A stretch of 64,000 nucleotides of DNA from Lacrimispora sphenoides (GTDB taxonomy: Bacteria; Bacillota; Clostridia; Lachnospirales; Lachnospiraceae), in contig NZ_FOIP01000001.1 in assembly GCF_900105215.1 (NCBI RefSeq), positions 2,378,001-2,442,000 of the forward strand, in the 5' to 3' direction. Within the stretch, counting starts at the first letter, position 1, and each line of letters begins with the position of its first letter. Below are positions 9,008-21,843 of the stretch, piece by piece. The notes beneath the pieces are model-generated. The model ran no database searches. It was not told the DNA's origin and saw only the letters and a list, made by a program, of their open reading frames with translations. The translations under genes were made by a program, and so were the position numbers.

Positions 9008-9544
9008 ATGAAGAATATTCCTAACTTAATTACAATGACAAGAGTGATAGGAACCGTGGTTTTGTTGACAATGGAACCATTTTCAAGACAATTTCTTATT
9101 GTATATTTTTTATGCGGCATCAGTGATGTTTTGGACGGAATGATTGCGCGAAAGATGAATGCCGTAAGCAAAAGAGGTCAAATGCTGGATAGCATTGCTG
9201 ATGCTTTCATGGTTATAGTTTTGCTTTCCATATTTGTTTCCAGCTTTCACTTGCCTTTATGGGGAATATATTGGATCGCTGCGATTGCTGTTGTCCGCCT
9301 GATATCGTTAGGTGTTGGTTTTATTCGTTATAGGCAACTTGCATTTTTACACATTTATGCTAATAAGCTGGCAGGGATTGCTTTGTTTACCTTTCCATTT
9401 CTATATATTGGAACAGGATTATATGCGGCAGCTATTTTGGTTTGCTTGATTGCAAGTATTTCGGCTATAGAAGAATTAATTATTAATTCTGTTTCTATAA
9501 AGTTACGGCGAGATATTAAATCCATATTTTCACTAAGAAAATAG
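9008..9544 (+). CDS. CDP-alcohol phosphatidyltransferase family protein (PgsA-like)
   Basis: A 178-residue integral membrane protein with several hydrophobic segments. The complete CDP-alcohol phosphotransferase signature D-x2-D-G-x2-A-R-x8-G-x3-D-x3-D is present as DVLDGMIARKMNAVSKRG followed by QMLDSIAD (residues about 38-63). Such enzymes displace CMP from CDP-diacylglycerol with an alcohol (glycerol-3-phosphate, serine, inositol phosphate). The order of N-terminal IPNLITMTRV and length resemble PgsA (phosphatidylglycerophosphate synthase), but this copy is divergent and not in a pgsA context, so the acceptor alcohol is open. Start ATG 9008 follows GGAGG at about 8998. Confidence 0.85.
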   Translation: MKNIPNLITMTRVIGTVVLLTMEPFSRQFLIVYFLCGISDVLDGMIARKMNAVSKRGQMLDSIADAFMVIVLLSIFVSSFHLPLWGIYWIAAIAVVRLISLGVGFIRYRQLAFLHIYANKLAGIALFTFPFLYIGTGLYAAAILVCLIASISAIEELIINSVSIKLRRDIKSIFSLRK

Positions 9545-9855
9545 AATAGTCAATCGGATATTCGCAATCCGCTTCACTATTTGCTTACAGCGTGCACCGC
9601 TTTATCAGGCATAGCCTCATAGCTGCTATCGCAGCTTGTCAGAAGGGGCTTGCATCCCTTCCGATATAGGAGCATGCCCTGCTTTATCGGTCACAAGTAA
9701 GTCCAACACACCACTTATGCCATTCCGGCATTGCAGTGGTGTGTTGGACTTACTTGATGAGGTAAAAATATAAAAGATCATACTCAGACGTATCAAGTGG
9801 ATTTTCTATCATGATTATCACAAATATAAATTTGAATTCGAGAGGTGGTATTAAT
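9545..9855. other. 311-bp non-coding stretch with a 21-bp inverted repeat, possible mobile-element scar
   Basis: No gene is supported here. Between 9695 and 9755 lies a perfect 21-bp inverted repeat (arms 9695-9715 and 9735-9755) whose 19-base loop itself contains ATGCC/GGCAT. The flank 9560-9690 holds several short self-complementary blocks and reads like the non-coding leader found by mobilisation (relaxase/oriT) regions of clostridial integrative elements; that resemblance is from memory and unproven. No relaxase, integrase or transposase is adjacent. Confidence 0.4.
9695..9755. repeat. Perfect 21-bp inverted repeat with 19-base spacer
   Basis: Left arm starts AAGTAAGTCCAACACACC, right arm is its exact reverse complement ending GGACTTACTT. 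It has no T-tract on either side, so a simple terminator is unlikely; an origin-of-transfer arm or protein-binding site is possible. Confidence 0.75.
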
Positions 9856-10377
9856 ATGGAAGAAAGTTTATTAGTTGAGATTATAAAAGATCAGACAGTC
9901 CGTGCTATATGGGAAGTGAAAAATGTTATTGATTGTGTACCAGATGAGTTATGGAATAAAGAGTATTGTGAAATGCCTTGTTGGAAACATATTTATCATA
10001 TGCTTCATTCACTTGATTTATGGTTTATCAATCCCAGTGATAAAGAGTTTGTAGAGCCTGATATACACGAAAAGGACTTGAATAACTTAGATGTAATCCC
10101 CAGTAAATATCTTTTAAGAGAAGAAATAAATGATTATTTTGCTGATATTGATATAAAAGTAAAGACTTACCTTTCACAACTAACAGATAATCAACTATTA
10201 GATACTCCGCCTGATTGCGGATACAACAAATTCACTTTGATTTTATCGCAGTTCAGGCATTTACATAGCCATATGGGAATGATAATGGGCTTTATCATTG
10301 ACGACACAGGCTTATGGCCAAGAGTGTTGGGATTAGAGAATCCGTTTCCTATAGGGGAATATAGAAAATATTTTTAA
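9856..10377 (+). CDS. DinB-like four-helix protein
   Basis: A 173-residue protein with the hallmarks of the DinB/YfiT metal-binding four-helix bundle: an early helix rich in ionisable residues, a histidine pair in the second helix (CWKHIYHMLHSLD, where the H is in the canonical HxxH-like position) and the terminal HLHSHMGM cluster that would complete a three-histidine site. Bundle members are thiol-dependent transferases or are of unknown role. The ATG at 9856 follows AGAGGTGG and is preferred to an upstream in-frame ATG at 9811 that has no ribosome site. Codon usage is more AT-rich than the housekeeping genes before it, and it directly follows a possible mobile-element scar, so transfer is plausible. 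Confidence 0.7.
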   Translation: MEESLLVEIIKDQTVRAIWEVKNVIDCVPDELWNKEYCEMPCWKHIYHMLHSLDLWFINPSDKEFVEPDIHEKDLNNLDVIPSKYLLREEINDYFADIDIKVKTYLSQLTDNQLLDTPPDCGYNKFTLILSQFRHLHSHMGMIMGFIIDDTGLWPRVLGLENPFPIGEYRKYF

Positions 10378-10484
10378 TTATAAAACTCAAAATAGGAGTA
10401 TGAAGTTCAATTCGTCTATAGGGGTAAGCGAAACTAGGAAGTTGATGGAGCTTTTTATAATGTTTTTTCACATAAAGATATTTT

Positions 10485-10509
10485 GGCCGGCATATGCTGG
10501 CCTTTTTTG
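10485..10509 (+). terminator. Rho-independent terminator after the DinB-like gene
   Basis: Stem GGCCGGC (10485-10491) / GCTGGCC (10496-10502, one G-U pair) with loop ATAT, followed by TTTTTTG. The surrounding 10378-10621 contains nothing else I can support as a gene. Confidence 0.8.
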
Positions 10510-10621
10510 TTCACTCAAATATTCACAAAAGCCGTTTCTTCACAGGATGGGCTGCAAGATGCATATATTGATTTTAGTAGAATAAAAAATGTAATTAAAA
10601 TGACTGAAGGAGTCGGTGGAA

Positions 10622-11734
10622 GTGAATCAATATAAAATTTGCGTATATGCAATCAGTAAAAATGAAGAACAATTTGTAGACCGCTGGATGGATGCAGTAT
10701 CCGAAGCCGATGCTGTCATTGTGACGGATACAGGCTCAACCGATCATACGGTTGAAAGACTTCGGGAAAGAGGAGCTATTGTTTATGAAGAAACTATATC
10801 CCCATGGCGGTTTGACACAGCCCGCAACGTGGCGCTAAGCCATGTCCCCGAGGATATGGACATCTGTGTTTCGAACGATTTAGATGAGGTCTTTGAGTTA
10901 GGATGGCGGCAAAAGCTGGAAGAGCTATGGAGGCCGGAATACACCCGTGCACGATACTTATTTACTTTTGCCTTTAATCCCGATGGTACCCCCCAAAAGC
11001 AGTATCCCATGGAAAAAATCCATATCAGACATGGCTACCGCTGGGTACATCCGGTACATGAGGTTCTGGAATACAGCGGTTCAGGTTCTGAGAAAATCTC
11101 ATGGATCAACGGGTTGGTCCTCAATCACTATCCGGATTTATCAAAGCCAAGAAGTCAATATCTGCCCCTTTTGGAACTATCTGTTCAGGAAAACCCGCTT
11201 GATGACAGGTCTATGTTCTGGCTTGGAAGAGAATACGTGTATTATGGAAATTTTGATAAGGGAATTGAAACGCTGAAGAGACACCTTTCCCTTGAAACGG
11301 CTCAATGGAGTGAGGAACGAAGTGCCTCCATGCGCTTTATTGCTCAATGTTATGAAGAAAAAGGGAATATGAAAGAGGCCAGATCATGGCTCTTTCGGGC
11401 TTTGGCGGAATGCCCGGATGTCAGAGAATCATATCTTGCTCTGGTAAAATCAGCCTATAAGGAAAGAAACTGGCCGCTGACCTTTGCCATGGCAGAAAAG
11501 GGTTTAACCATCTCAAGAAATTCAGGAAGTTATCTGGTTGATCCAGAAAGCTGGGGAAGTGCTTTGTATGATTACGGTTCCGTCGGCGCTTACCAAATGG
11601 GGATGTATGAGAAGGCCAGGGACTATGCCCATATCGCCTTGAGCATGAATTCTTCTAATAAAAGGCTGCAAAATAATCTGTTATTGATTGAAGACAGGAT
11701 CAAAAAACAGGAAAAGGCGGAGGAATCATCATGA
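10622..11734 (+). CDS. Family 2 glycosyltransferase with C-terminal TPR-like repeats (first of tandem pair)
   Basis: A protein of about 370 residues. The N-terminal GT-A domain shows YAISKNEEQFVDRWMDAV, VTDTGSTDHTVERLRERGA and the metal-binding NDLDEVF. The C-terminal half is helical, with TPR-like units (FWLGREYVYYGNFDKGIETLKRHL, AQCYEEKGNMKEARSWLFRAL). It would add a sugar from a nucleotide donor to a protein or glycan. Two GTG starts are possible, 10616 and 10622; AAGGAG at 10607-10612 has a proper nine-base gap only to 10622. It overlaps the next gene by ATGA and is a clear paralogue of it. A collagen-like protein follows downstream, a plausible acceptor. Confidence 0.88.
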   Translation: MNQYKICVYAISKNEEQFVDRWMDAVSEADAVIVTDTGSTDHTVERLRERGAIVYEETISPWRFDTARNVALSHVPEDMDICVSNDLDEVFELGWRQKLEELWRPEYTRARYLFTFAFNPDGTPQKQYPMEKIHIRHGYRWVHPVHEVLEYSGSGSEKISWINGLVLNHYPDLSKPRSQYLPLLELSVQENPLDDRSMFWLGREYVYYGNFDKGIETLKRHLSLETAQWSEERSASMRFIAQCYEEKGNMKEARSWLFRALAECPDVRESYLALVKSAYKERNWPLTFAMAEKGLTISRNSGSYLVDPESWGSALYDYGSVGAYQMGMYEKARDYAHIALSMNSSNKRLQNNLLLIEDRIKKQEKAEESS

Positions 11735-12837
11735 AACTAAAAATCTGTGTTTATGCTATTTGCAAAAACGAGGTCCAATTTGTAGATAAGTGGATGGACT
11801 CCATGAGTGAGGCCGACCTGATTGTAGTCACGGATACCGGTTCTGATGATGGGACTGTTGAAAAGTTGAAAGAACGTGGTGCGGTTGTATATGTGGACAT
11901 AGTTAAGCCGTGGAGGTTCGATGTGGCACGGAATATTTCCCTGGATCATGTACCGGAGGATATTGATATCTGTGTCTGCACGGACCTTGATGAATTATTT
12001 GAGCCAGGCTGGCGTAACAAGCTGGAGGAAGCATGGCTTAACCATAGACCGGAAGGTTCCATGCCTACCGCAAAAATGGGAAGATACCCTTATAACTGGA
12101 GCCTTAAGGAAGATGGGACTCCAGACATTCAATTTTATTATTTTAAAGTGCATAGCCGGCAGGGGTTCCGTTGGAAATGTCCTATCCATGAATATATCCA
12201 ATATACGGGAAATTTACCCGTTGAAACCATATATATCGAAGGAATGATTCTCAGCCATTACCCAGACCCTGAAAAATCCCGGGGTTCCTATCTTCCCCTT
12301 TTGGAGCTTGCTGTGAAGGAAGCTCCGGAGGATGAGAGGATGCGGTATTATCTTGGAAGAGAATACATGTATAAAAGCCAGTGGCAAAAATGCATAGAAA
12401 CTCTTAAGGAATATCTGGCTTTGCCGGCTGCTGTATGGAGTGATGAACGATGTGCCGCTATGCGCTGGATTGCAAAATCCTGCTATAAAATGGGAGACTT
12501 GAAGGGGGCATATGCCTGGTATTATAAAGCAATTGCAGAAGTGCCGGATATGCGTGATCCCTATGTGGAGTTTTCTAAAATGTGCTATGAAATAAAAGAT
12601 TGGGCCATGACTTACTTTTTAACAAAAGAAGCTTTAAAGATAAAGGAAAAATCGAGAACCTTTGTCAATATGGGATATTCCTGGGATTATACACTGGATG
12701 ACTATTGCGCCATAGCTGCCTATTGGCTGGGCATGCCGAAGGAATCCCTGGAACATGCAAAGAGTGCTCTTGAATATGCCCCCGATAATGAACGGCTAAA
12801 AAGCAATTTTAACATTATTGCAGCCGTACAAAAATAA
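11731..12837 (+). CDS. Family 2 glycosyltransferase with C-terminal TPR-like repeats (second of tandem pair)
   Basis: A 368-residue paralogue of the preceding gene, starting at the ATGA overlap (11731), so the two are translationally coupled. Same architecture: ICVYAICKNEVQFVDKWMDS, VTDTGSDDGTVEKLKERGA, CTDLDELFEPGW as the DxD-type metal site, then helical repeats (YYLGREYMYKSQWQKCIETLKEYL, KSCYKMGDLKGAYAWYYKA). Tandem duplication followed by divergence is the simplest origin; different linkage or position specificities are likely. A terminator at 12848 ends the pair, so the downstream collagen-like gene is transcribed separately, although the conserved pairing of such genes with collagen-like proteins in spore-formers suggests its threonines as the acceptor. 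Confidence 0.88.
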   Translation: MKLKICVYAICKNEVQFVDKWMDSMSEADLIVVTDTGSDDGTVEKLKERGAVVYVDIVKPWRFDVARNISLDHVPEDIDICVCTDLDELFEPGWRNKLEEAWLNHRPEGSMPTAKMGRYPYNWSLKEDGTPDIQFYYFKVHSRQGFRWKCPIHEYIQYTGNLPVETIYIEGMILSHYPDPEKSRGSYLPLLELAVKEAPEDERMRYYLGREYMYKSQWQKCIETLKEYLALPAAVWSDERCAAMRWIAKSCYKMGDLKGAYAWYYKAIAEVPDMRDPYVEFSKMCYEIKDWAMTYFLTKEALKIKEKSRTFVNMGYSWDYTLDDYCAIAAYWLGMPKESLEHAKSALEYAPDNERLKSNFNIIAAVQK

Positions 12838-12847
12838 AATCATCTTT

Positions 12848-12897
12848 AAAAAGGAACGTATTATTGAAGACATTCTAATATGTTCCTTTATGGATTT
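12848..12897 (+). terminator. Rho-independent terminator after the glycosyltransferase pair
   Basis: AAAGGAACGTATTA pairs with TAATATGTTCCTTT (one G-U) across a short loop, followed closely by TTTTT at 12895. It also forms the upstream boundary of the collagen-like gene. Confidence 0.7.
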
Positions 12898-13015
12898 TTA
12901 GAAAGGGTGTCGTAGTATGCAATATGCCAGTGATGGCTATGAAATTAACCCGGCGGCGACAATACAGGAGTGTTCAGGAAAAGTTTGCAGATGTAACAGA
13001 GGATGCTGTTCTATG

Positions 13016-17412
<4,397 letters not shown>

Positions 17413-17445
17413 TATAACAGAATTGCAATATTAAATATTTTATAA

Positions 17446-17520
17446 AAGTTATCTCGAAGTTTATCCAAATACTACATGTAATTAAAGAATACGCCATAAA
17501 CTTCGGGATAACTTGTTTAT
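17446..17520. terminator. Long hairpin after the collagen-like gene
   Basis: A 19-pair stem (17446-17464 with 17497-17515, a single G-U pair) around a loop of about 31 bases, followed by a short T-rich stretch. It is probably the terminator of the collagen-like gene; the length of the stem is unusual for a simple terminator. Confidence 0.6.
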
Positions 17521-17627
17521 TGTAGATCCTCTAACACCTCCTTCTCATGTCTATGGATTTTTTTCTAAATCTATATTAATAGAAAACAAAAAATTAAATT
17601 ATCCCCACAATTCTAAACAATGTTCCA

Positions 17628-18279
17628 TTGTATAATTTTCGCATGGAGATATTTATTGTAGAAAAGAAAAGTTTATGCAATCACGGAGGACGGACATCAT
17701 GGTTAAACAAAAAAATACAGATTGCAGGTAGAGGTAAGCTTATTTTATCTGTAAGTGTTTTGATTTTCAGCATAATTTTCCTATTGACGACGTTTTTTGT
17801 ACATGTTTGAATCGTGCATATCAGAATTGGATTGACTCAAGATATCAAAGTTACGATGCAAATATTAAAACAGTGGTGGAAAGTCTTGTAAGCGCATAAG
17901 AGGTCAACTATAAACGCTATGAAAACGGTGAGATCACAGAGCAGGCAGCGCGTAGAAATGTGGAGAGTATTGTGCGGACACCCGTTATGATGATGGAGAA
18001 GGTTATTTCTGGGCAGATACACCTGCCGGGTGTGTGCCTCAAGTAGGTTTCAAACCAGGCAAGGTATGTGCGTGAACTTATGGAATCAGTGGAAGTCACA
18101 TCCCGTAAACAGACCATTGCCATTAATCACGTGTATTACAGCATTACGCAGATATCTGCAGTAGTTCAGAGCAATTAGCCACTGCCAAGCAGAGCTCTGC
18201 TTACAGTGAAGAGCTTTCCACACAGGCCAATTTACTGCGTGAAGAAGTAAAAAAATTTAAAATCATTAATCGTAAATAA
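17628..18279 (+). pseudogene. Decayed methyl-accepting chemotaxis receptor
   Basis: No intact frame spans this stretch, but the three frames together spell a chemoreceptor in order: a membrane anchor (KLILSVSVLIFSIIFLLTTFF, 17740-17800), a ligand-binding-like segment (NRAYQNWIDSRYQSYDANI, then EITEQAARRNVESIVR), the Cache-type motif RYDDGEGYFWADTPAG in another frame near 17980, a signalling-hairpin fragment (SRKQTIAINHVYYSITQISAVVQSN near 18100) and the conserved receptor tail EELSTQANLLREEVKKFKI ending at a stop near 18279. At least three frameshifts or stops and a deletion of the HAMP and most of the coiled coil separate them. A functional product is not possible. Receptor loss next to the flagellin region suggests relaxed selection on a particular ligand. 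Confidence 0.75.
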
Positions 18280-18363
18280 GAAAGTCATTCAACAAACATT
18301 TGTTCATTTTCCAGGTTAAAAATAGGATTTTATGTTCTTTTTGACGATTTATCCAAGAAGATA

Positions 18364-18392
18364 TTGAATTAAAAATCTCCTTATGATACGAT
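18364..18392 (+). promoter_or_regulatory. Candidate sigma-A promoter of kduI
   Basis: TTGAAT (18364-18369), 17-base spacer, TACGAT (18387-18392). The -10 box is only fair, and no operator is recognisable. Confidence 0.4.
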
Positions 18393-18442
18393 GAAGCTGG
18401 TCAGTTATTTCTAAATTAATTATATAAGGAGGTTTTTTATAA

Positions 18443-19285
18443 ATGGATATCCGTTATTCAGCAAACCAGAAGGATTTCAAACGTTACACAACAGAAGAAA
18501 CCAGAAATGAGTTTTTAATTGAAAATTTATATGTTGCCAATGAGGTAGTTGCAGTATATTCTCACGTAGATCGTATGGTTACCTTAGGCTGCATGCCAAC
18601 AACAGAGACAGTTTCCATAGACAAGGGCATTGATATCTGGAAAAATTTTGGTACAAGCTATTTCCTTGAGAGACGTGAGGTTGGTATCTTTAACATTGGC
18701 GGCGCAGGAAAGATCGTTGCAGATGGGGAAGAATTCAAGATGGGATATAAGGACTGCTTATATATCACCAAGGGAACAAAGGAAGTGACTTTCTCCAGCG
18801 AAGATGGATCCAATCCGGCTAAATTCTACATGGTGAGTGCTCCTGCTCATAAAGCATGTAAGACCACATTCATTCCTATTGAAAAGGCAGCTAAGAAGCC
18901 TCTGGGCGCTATGGAAACCTCCAACAAGCGCGTGATCAATCAGTTCATCCATCCGGACGTACTGGAGACCTGCCAGTTGTCTATGGGTATGACTGTTCTG
19001 GATCCAGGCAGCGTATGGAATACCATGCCATCCCATACTCACGAGAGACGTATGGAGATTTACATGTATTTCGAGATTCCGGAGAACAATGTAGTATTCC
19101 ATATGATGGGCGAAGGCAATGAGACTAGACACATTGTTATGCAGAATGAGCAGGCAGTAATCAGCCCATCCTGGAGCATCCATTCCGGTGTAGGTACCAG
19201 CAACTATACCTTCATCTGGGCAATGGGCGGAGAGAACCAGGCATTCGATGATATGGACACCATTCCTACAACTGAGTTAAGATAA
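18443..19285 (+). CDS. kduI: 5-dehydro-4-deoxy-D-glucuronate isomerase (KduI)
   Basis: A 280-residue cupin-fold enzyme that interconverts 4-deoxy-L-threo-5-hexosulose uronate and 3-deoxy-D-glycero-2,5-hexodiulosonate, a step in pectin and glycosaminoglycan (unsaturated uronate) breakdown. Family signatures run through the protein: YFLERREVGIFNIGG, KFYMVSAPAHKACKT, KRVINQFIHPDVLETCQLSMGMT, and the metal-site PSHTHERRMEIYMYFE. It is a stand-alone gene here, with strong AAGGAGG (18427-18433), its own likely promoter and terminator, and no kduD or lyase alongside. The pathway partners must be elsewhere in the genome. Confidence 0.95.
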   Translation: MDIRYSANQKDFKRYTTEETRNEFLIENLYVANEVVAVYSHVDRMVTLGCMPTTETVSIDKGIDIWKNFGTSYFLERREVGIFNIGGAGKIVADGEEFKMGYKDCLYITKGTKEVTFSSEDGSNPAKFYMVSAPAHKACKTTFIPIEKAAKKPLGAMETSNKRVINQFIHPDVLETCQLSMGMTVLDPGSVWNTMPSHTHERRMEIYMYFEIPENNVVFHMMGEGNETRHIVMQNEQAVISPSWSIHSGVGTSNYTFIWAMGGENQAFDDMDTIPTTELR

Positions 19286-19299
19286 TTTATTTTTATAAT

Positions 19300-19340
19300 A
19301 AGGCAGATGCGCTATTCCCAGTGCATCTGCCTTTTGTTTT
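19300..19340 (+). terminator. Rho-independent terminator after kduI
   Basis: AAGGCAGATGC (19300-19310) / GCATCTGCCTT (19323-19333), perfect 11-pair stem, followed by TTGTTTT. Confidence 0.85.
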
Positions 19341-19510
19341 GCCGGAATCGGAATATCGTTTCTAGGTCAGGGGAATAATCTGGTGATCAGCTATTTCTTT
19401 TTAAATCGTGTGAAATCTCTGTGAAAATGTAGAAATACGCCTTTCCATTTGATACAATAACACTAATAAATACTTTGTGATTTAAAGGATCTGATTTCAG
19501 GAGGTTATAT

Positions 19511-20182
19511 ATGGAACAGTTAAAGATATTGGTAGTGGATGATGAAGCCAGAATGAGAAAACTGGTAAAGGACTTTTTGAGCGTTAAGGGTTTTTCCGTA
19601 GTCGAGGCTTCCAACGGCGAAGAAGCTGTAGATATCTTTTTTGAGCAAAAAGATATTGTGCTGATTATTCTGGACGTGATGATGCCTAAAATGGATGGAT
19701 GGGAGACCTGCAAAACAATCCGAAAATATTCCCAGGTTCCTATTATCATGCTGACTGCAAGAAGCGAAGAACGTGACGAGCTACAGGGCTTTGATCTGGG
19801 AGTAGATGAATATATCTCAAAACCTTTCAGCCCAAAGATTTTAGTGGCCCGCGTGGATGCCATATTAAGACGCAGCAATGCTGTTCCCGCGGATGCAGTG
19901 GAAATAGGGGGGATCTGCATTGACAAAGCGGCCCACCAGGTTACCATTGACGGAAAAGACATTGACTTGAGCTACAAAGAATTTGAACTGTTGGCTTATT
20001 TCCTGGAAAATCAGGGAATTGCCCTATCCAGGGAGAAGATACTGAACAATGTCTGGAATTATGATTACTTTGGAGATGCCCGGACCATAGATACCCATGT
20101 AAAAAAGTTGAGAAACAAGATGGGAGATAAGGGAGACTTTATAAAGACCATATGGGGAATGGGATATAAATTCGAAGTATAA
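19511..20182 (+). CDS. OmpR/PhoB-family response regulator
   Basis: A 223-residue two-domain regulator. Receiver domain: acidic pocket VVDDEAR, phosphoacceptor D55 in ILDVMMPKMDGW, the LTARSEE switch region and K104 in YISKPFSP. The C-terminal winged helix (DGKDIDLSYKEFELLAYFL to TIWGMGYKFEV) binds DNA after phosphorylation by the kinase encoded 28 bases downstream. Start ATG 19511 follows CAGGAGG. The gene pair is a classical membrane-stress or envelope-type two-component system; nothing in the neighbourhood fixes its regulon. Confidence 0.93.
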   Translation: MEQLKILVVDDEARMRKLVKDFLSVKGFSVVEASNGEEAVDIFFEQKDIVLIILDVMMPKMDGWETCKTIRKYSQVPIIMLTARSEERDELQGFDLGVDEYISKPFSPKILVARVDAILRRSNAVPADAVEIGGICIDKAAHQVTIDGKDIDLSYKEFELLAYFLENQGIALSREKILNNVWNYDYFGDARTIDTHVKKLRNKMGDKGDFIKTIWGMGYKFEV

Positions 20183-20209
20183 GGAAAGGATACCATTAGA
20201 GGTGATTAA

Positions 20210-21748
20210 ATGAAGCATTCCATCAGGGCACGTTTTGCCATAATTTTTGTATGTCTGATGGCCTTGGTCCTAATTTCTACATGGTTTGTAAACAACTGGT
20301 TTCTAGAGAGCTTTTACACCAATGATAAGGTGAACACTCTGGAGAGAGCTTATACGCAGATCGACAAGTTAGTAGCACAGGCGAATGAGAGCGGGAAAGG
20401 GATCATTGATTATTACAAGGATTCCTATGACCCGAATTTTAAAAATGAAGGTCCGGCTCAGAAGATGTTCCGTACCATGGGAGAAAAATATAATCTGATG
20501 GTGGTGTTGATCGACAGTTCTACAGATGAGGCCCTCATGTTCACAAACGGGGATCAGCTGTTTTTGAAGAACAGGGTAGAAGCATATATATTCGGAAAGA
20601 ACGTGCCGGAAGCCAGTATTTTAAAAAAGCACGACAATTACATTGTGCAGAAGACGTATGACAGGCGTTCCGATTCTTATTATTTGGAAAGCTGGGGGTA
20701 TTTTTCTGACAATAAAACTATTTTCCTCTTATCCGTCCCTCTTGCCAGCATTACGGAAAGTGTGGATCTGGCGAATCGGTTTCTCGCTTATGTAGGGGTG
20801 GTGGCTCTGCTTATAGGAAGCATAGTTATATATTTTACAACAAAAAGAATTACTTCTCCTATCCTACAGCTTGCCAACTTGTCAGAAAAGATGTCGGCAT
20901 TGGATTTTGATGCCAAATATATCGGCACAGAGGAAGATGAAATCAGAGTGCTTGGAAACAGCATGAACAAACTGTCCAACACCTTAAAAGATACCATCGG
21001 GCAGCTGCGAGCTGCCAACGAAAAGCTGCAGAAAGATATTGATGAAAAGATAAAGATTGATGAAATGCGAAAGGATTTTATCGCCAATGTTTCCCACGAA
21101 TTAAAGACACCCATTGCACTCATCCAAGGATATGCGGAGGGTCTCACGGAAGGGATGGCGGAGGATCCGGATAGCAGAGATTATTACTGCGGGGTCATCA
21201 TGGACGAGGCAGGTAAAATGAATACCATGGTACGCCAACTCCTTAATCTTACTGCCATAGAATTCGGCAATGACAGCATTCAGTTGGAACGTTTTGATCT
21301 GACGGAGCTGATCCGGGGCGTCATTAATTCGGCTGGTATTCTAATCCAGCAGAAAGGGGCAGAGGTGAAGCTGGAGGATTGCGGTCCAATTTATGTTTCT
21401 GCCGATGAATTTAAAATAGAAGAAGTCATTACAAACTACTTAAATAATGCGCTGAACCATTTGGAGGGAGAGCGTAAGATCGTATTTACGGCAGAGGAGA
21501 ATGGAGAGGAAGCTCTTGTAACAGTATTTAACACTGGTCAGAATATTCCGGATGAGGACTTGCCAAAGATTTGGACCAAGTTTTTTAAGGTGGATAAGGC
21601 GCACACCAGGGGTTATGGGGGAAGTGGTATTGGCCTTTCTATTGTTAAGGCTATTATGGCTTCCCATAATAAGTCCTGTGGTGTTCGAAACGTGAAGGGC
21701 GGTGTGGAGTTTTGGTTTACTTTGGATTGTTATAAAGAAAATTCGTAG
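20210..21748 (+). CDS. Membrane sensor histidine kinase
   Basis: A 512-residue kinase partnered with the response regulator upstream. Two transmembrane helices (FAIIFVCLMALVLISTWFV near the N-terminus and FLAYVGVVALLIGSIVIYF near residue 190) flank an extracytoplasmic sensor of about 160 residues with no recognised ligand pocket. HAMP follows (TTKRITSPILQLANLSEKM), then HisKA with phosphoacceptor H296 in DFIANVSHELKTPI, then HATPase_c with N-box EVITNYLNNALNHLEG and G-box GSGIGLSIVKAIM. Start ATG 20210 follows AGAGGTG. It ends just before the promoter of the motility gene yjfB-like, so the pair is not obviously coupled to motility. Confidence 0.93.
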   Translation: MKHSIRARFAIIFVCLMALVLISTWFVNNWFLESFYTNDKVNTLERAYTQIDKLVAQANESGKGIIDYYKDSYDPNFKNEGPAQKMFRTMGEKYNLMVVLIDSSTDEALMFTNGDQLFLKNRVEAYIFGKNVPEASILKKHDNYIVQKTYDRRSDSYYLESWGYFSDNKTIFLLSVPLASITESVDLANRFLAYVGVVALLIGSIVIYFTTKRITSPILQLANLSEKMSALDFDAKYIGTEEDEIRVLGNSMNKLSNTLKDTIGQLRAANEKLQKDIDEKIKIDEMRKDFIANVSHELKTPIALIQGYAEGLTEGMAEDPDSRDYYCGVIMDEAGKMNTMVRQLLNLTAIEFGNDSIQLERFDLTELIRGVINSAGILIQQKGAEVKLEDCGPIYVSADEFKIEEVITNYLNNALNHLEGERKIVFTAEENGEEALVTVFNTGQNIPDEDLPKIWTKFFKVDKAHTRGYGGSGIGLSIVKAIMASHNKSCGVRNVKGGVEFWFTLDCYKENS

Positions 21749-21752
21749 TTTG

Positions 21753-21780
21753 TTATCTAAGAGAAGAACTTTGTCGATAT
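21753..21780 (+). promoter_or_regulatory. Candidate flagellar sigma (sigma-D/FliA-type) promoter of the yjfB-like gene
   Basis: TTATC (21753-21757), a 15-base spacer and GTCGATAT (21773-21780). The -10 closely matches the sigma-28 GCCGATAT box; the -35 does not match TAAA. The flagellin candidate at 22292-22319 has the same TTATC-N15-xxCGATA layout. Confidence 0.4.
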
Positions 21781-21843
21781 AGTAATAAGAAGATGGACCA
21801 GGAATTACCGAAAGGCGTATTCTTAGAAAGGAGAGTGAAAGGA

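Noticed and set aside
10400-10585. 61-codon frame on the + strand
   Set aside because: It runs through the terminator at 10485-10509, has no ribosome site and no recognisable domain.
17628-17810. 60-codon frame taken as a small membrane protein
   Set aside because: The hydrophobic part is the anchor of the broken chemoreceptor; the rest of that gene follows in other frames, so it is a fragment.
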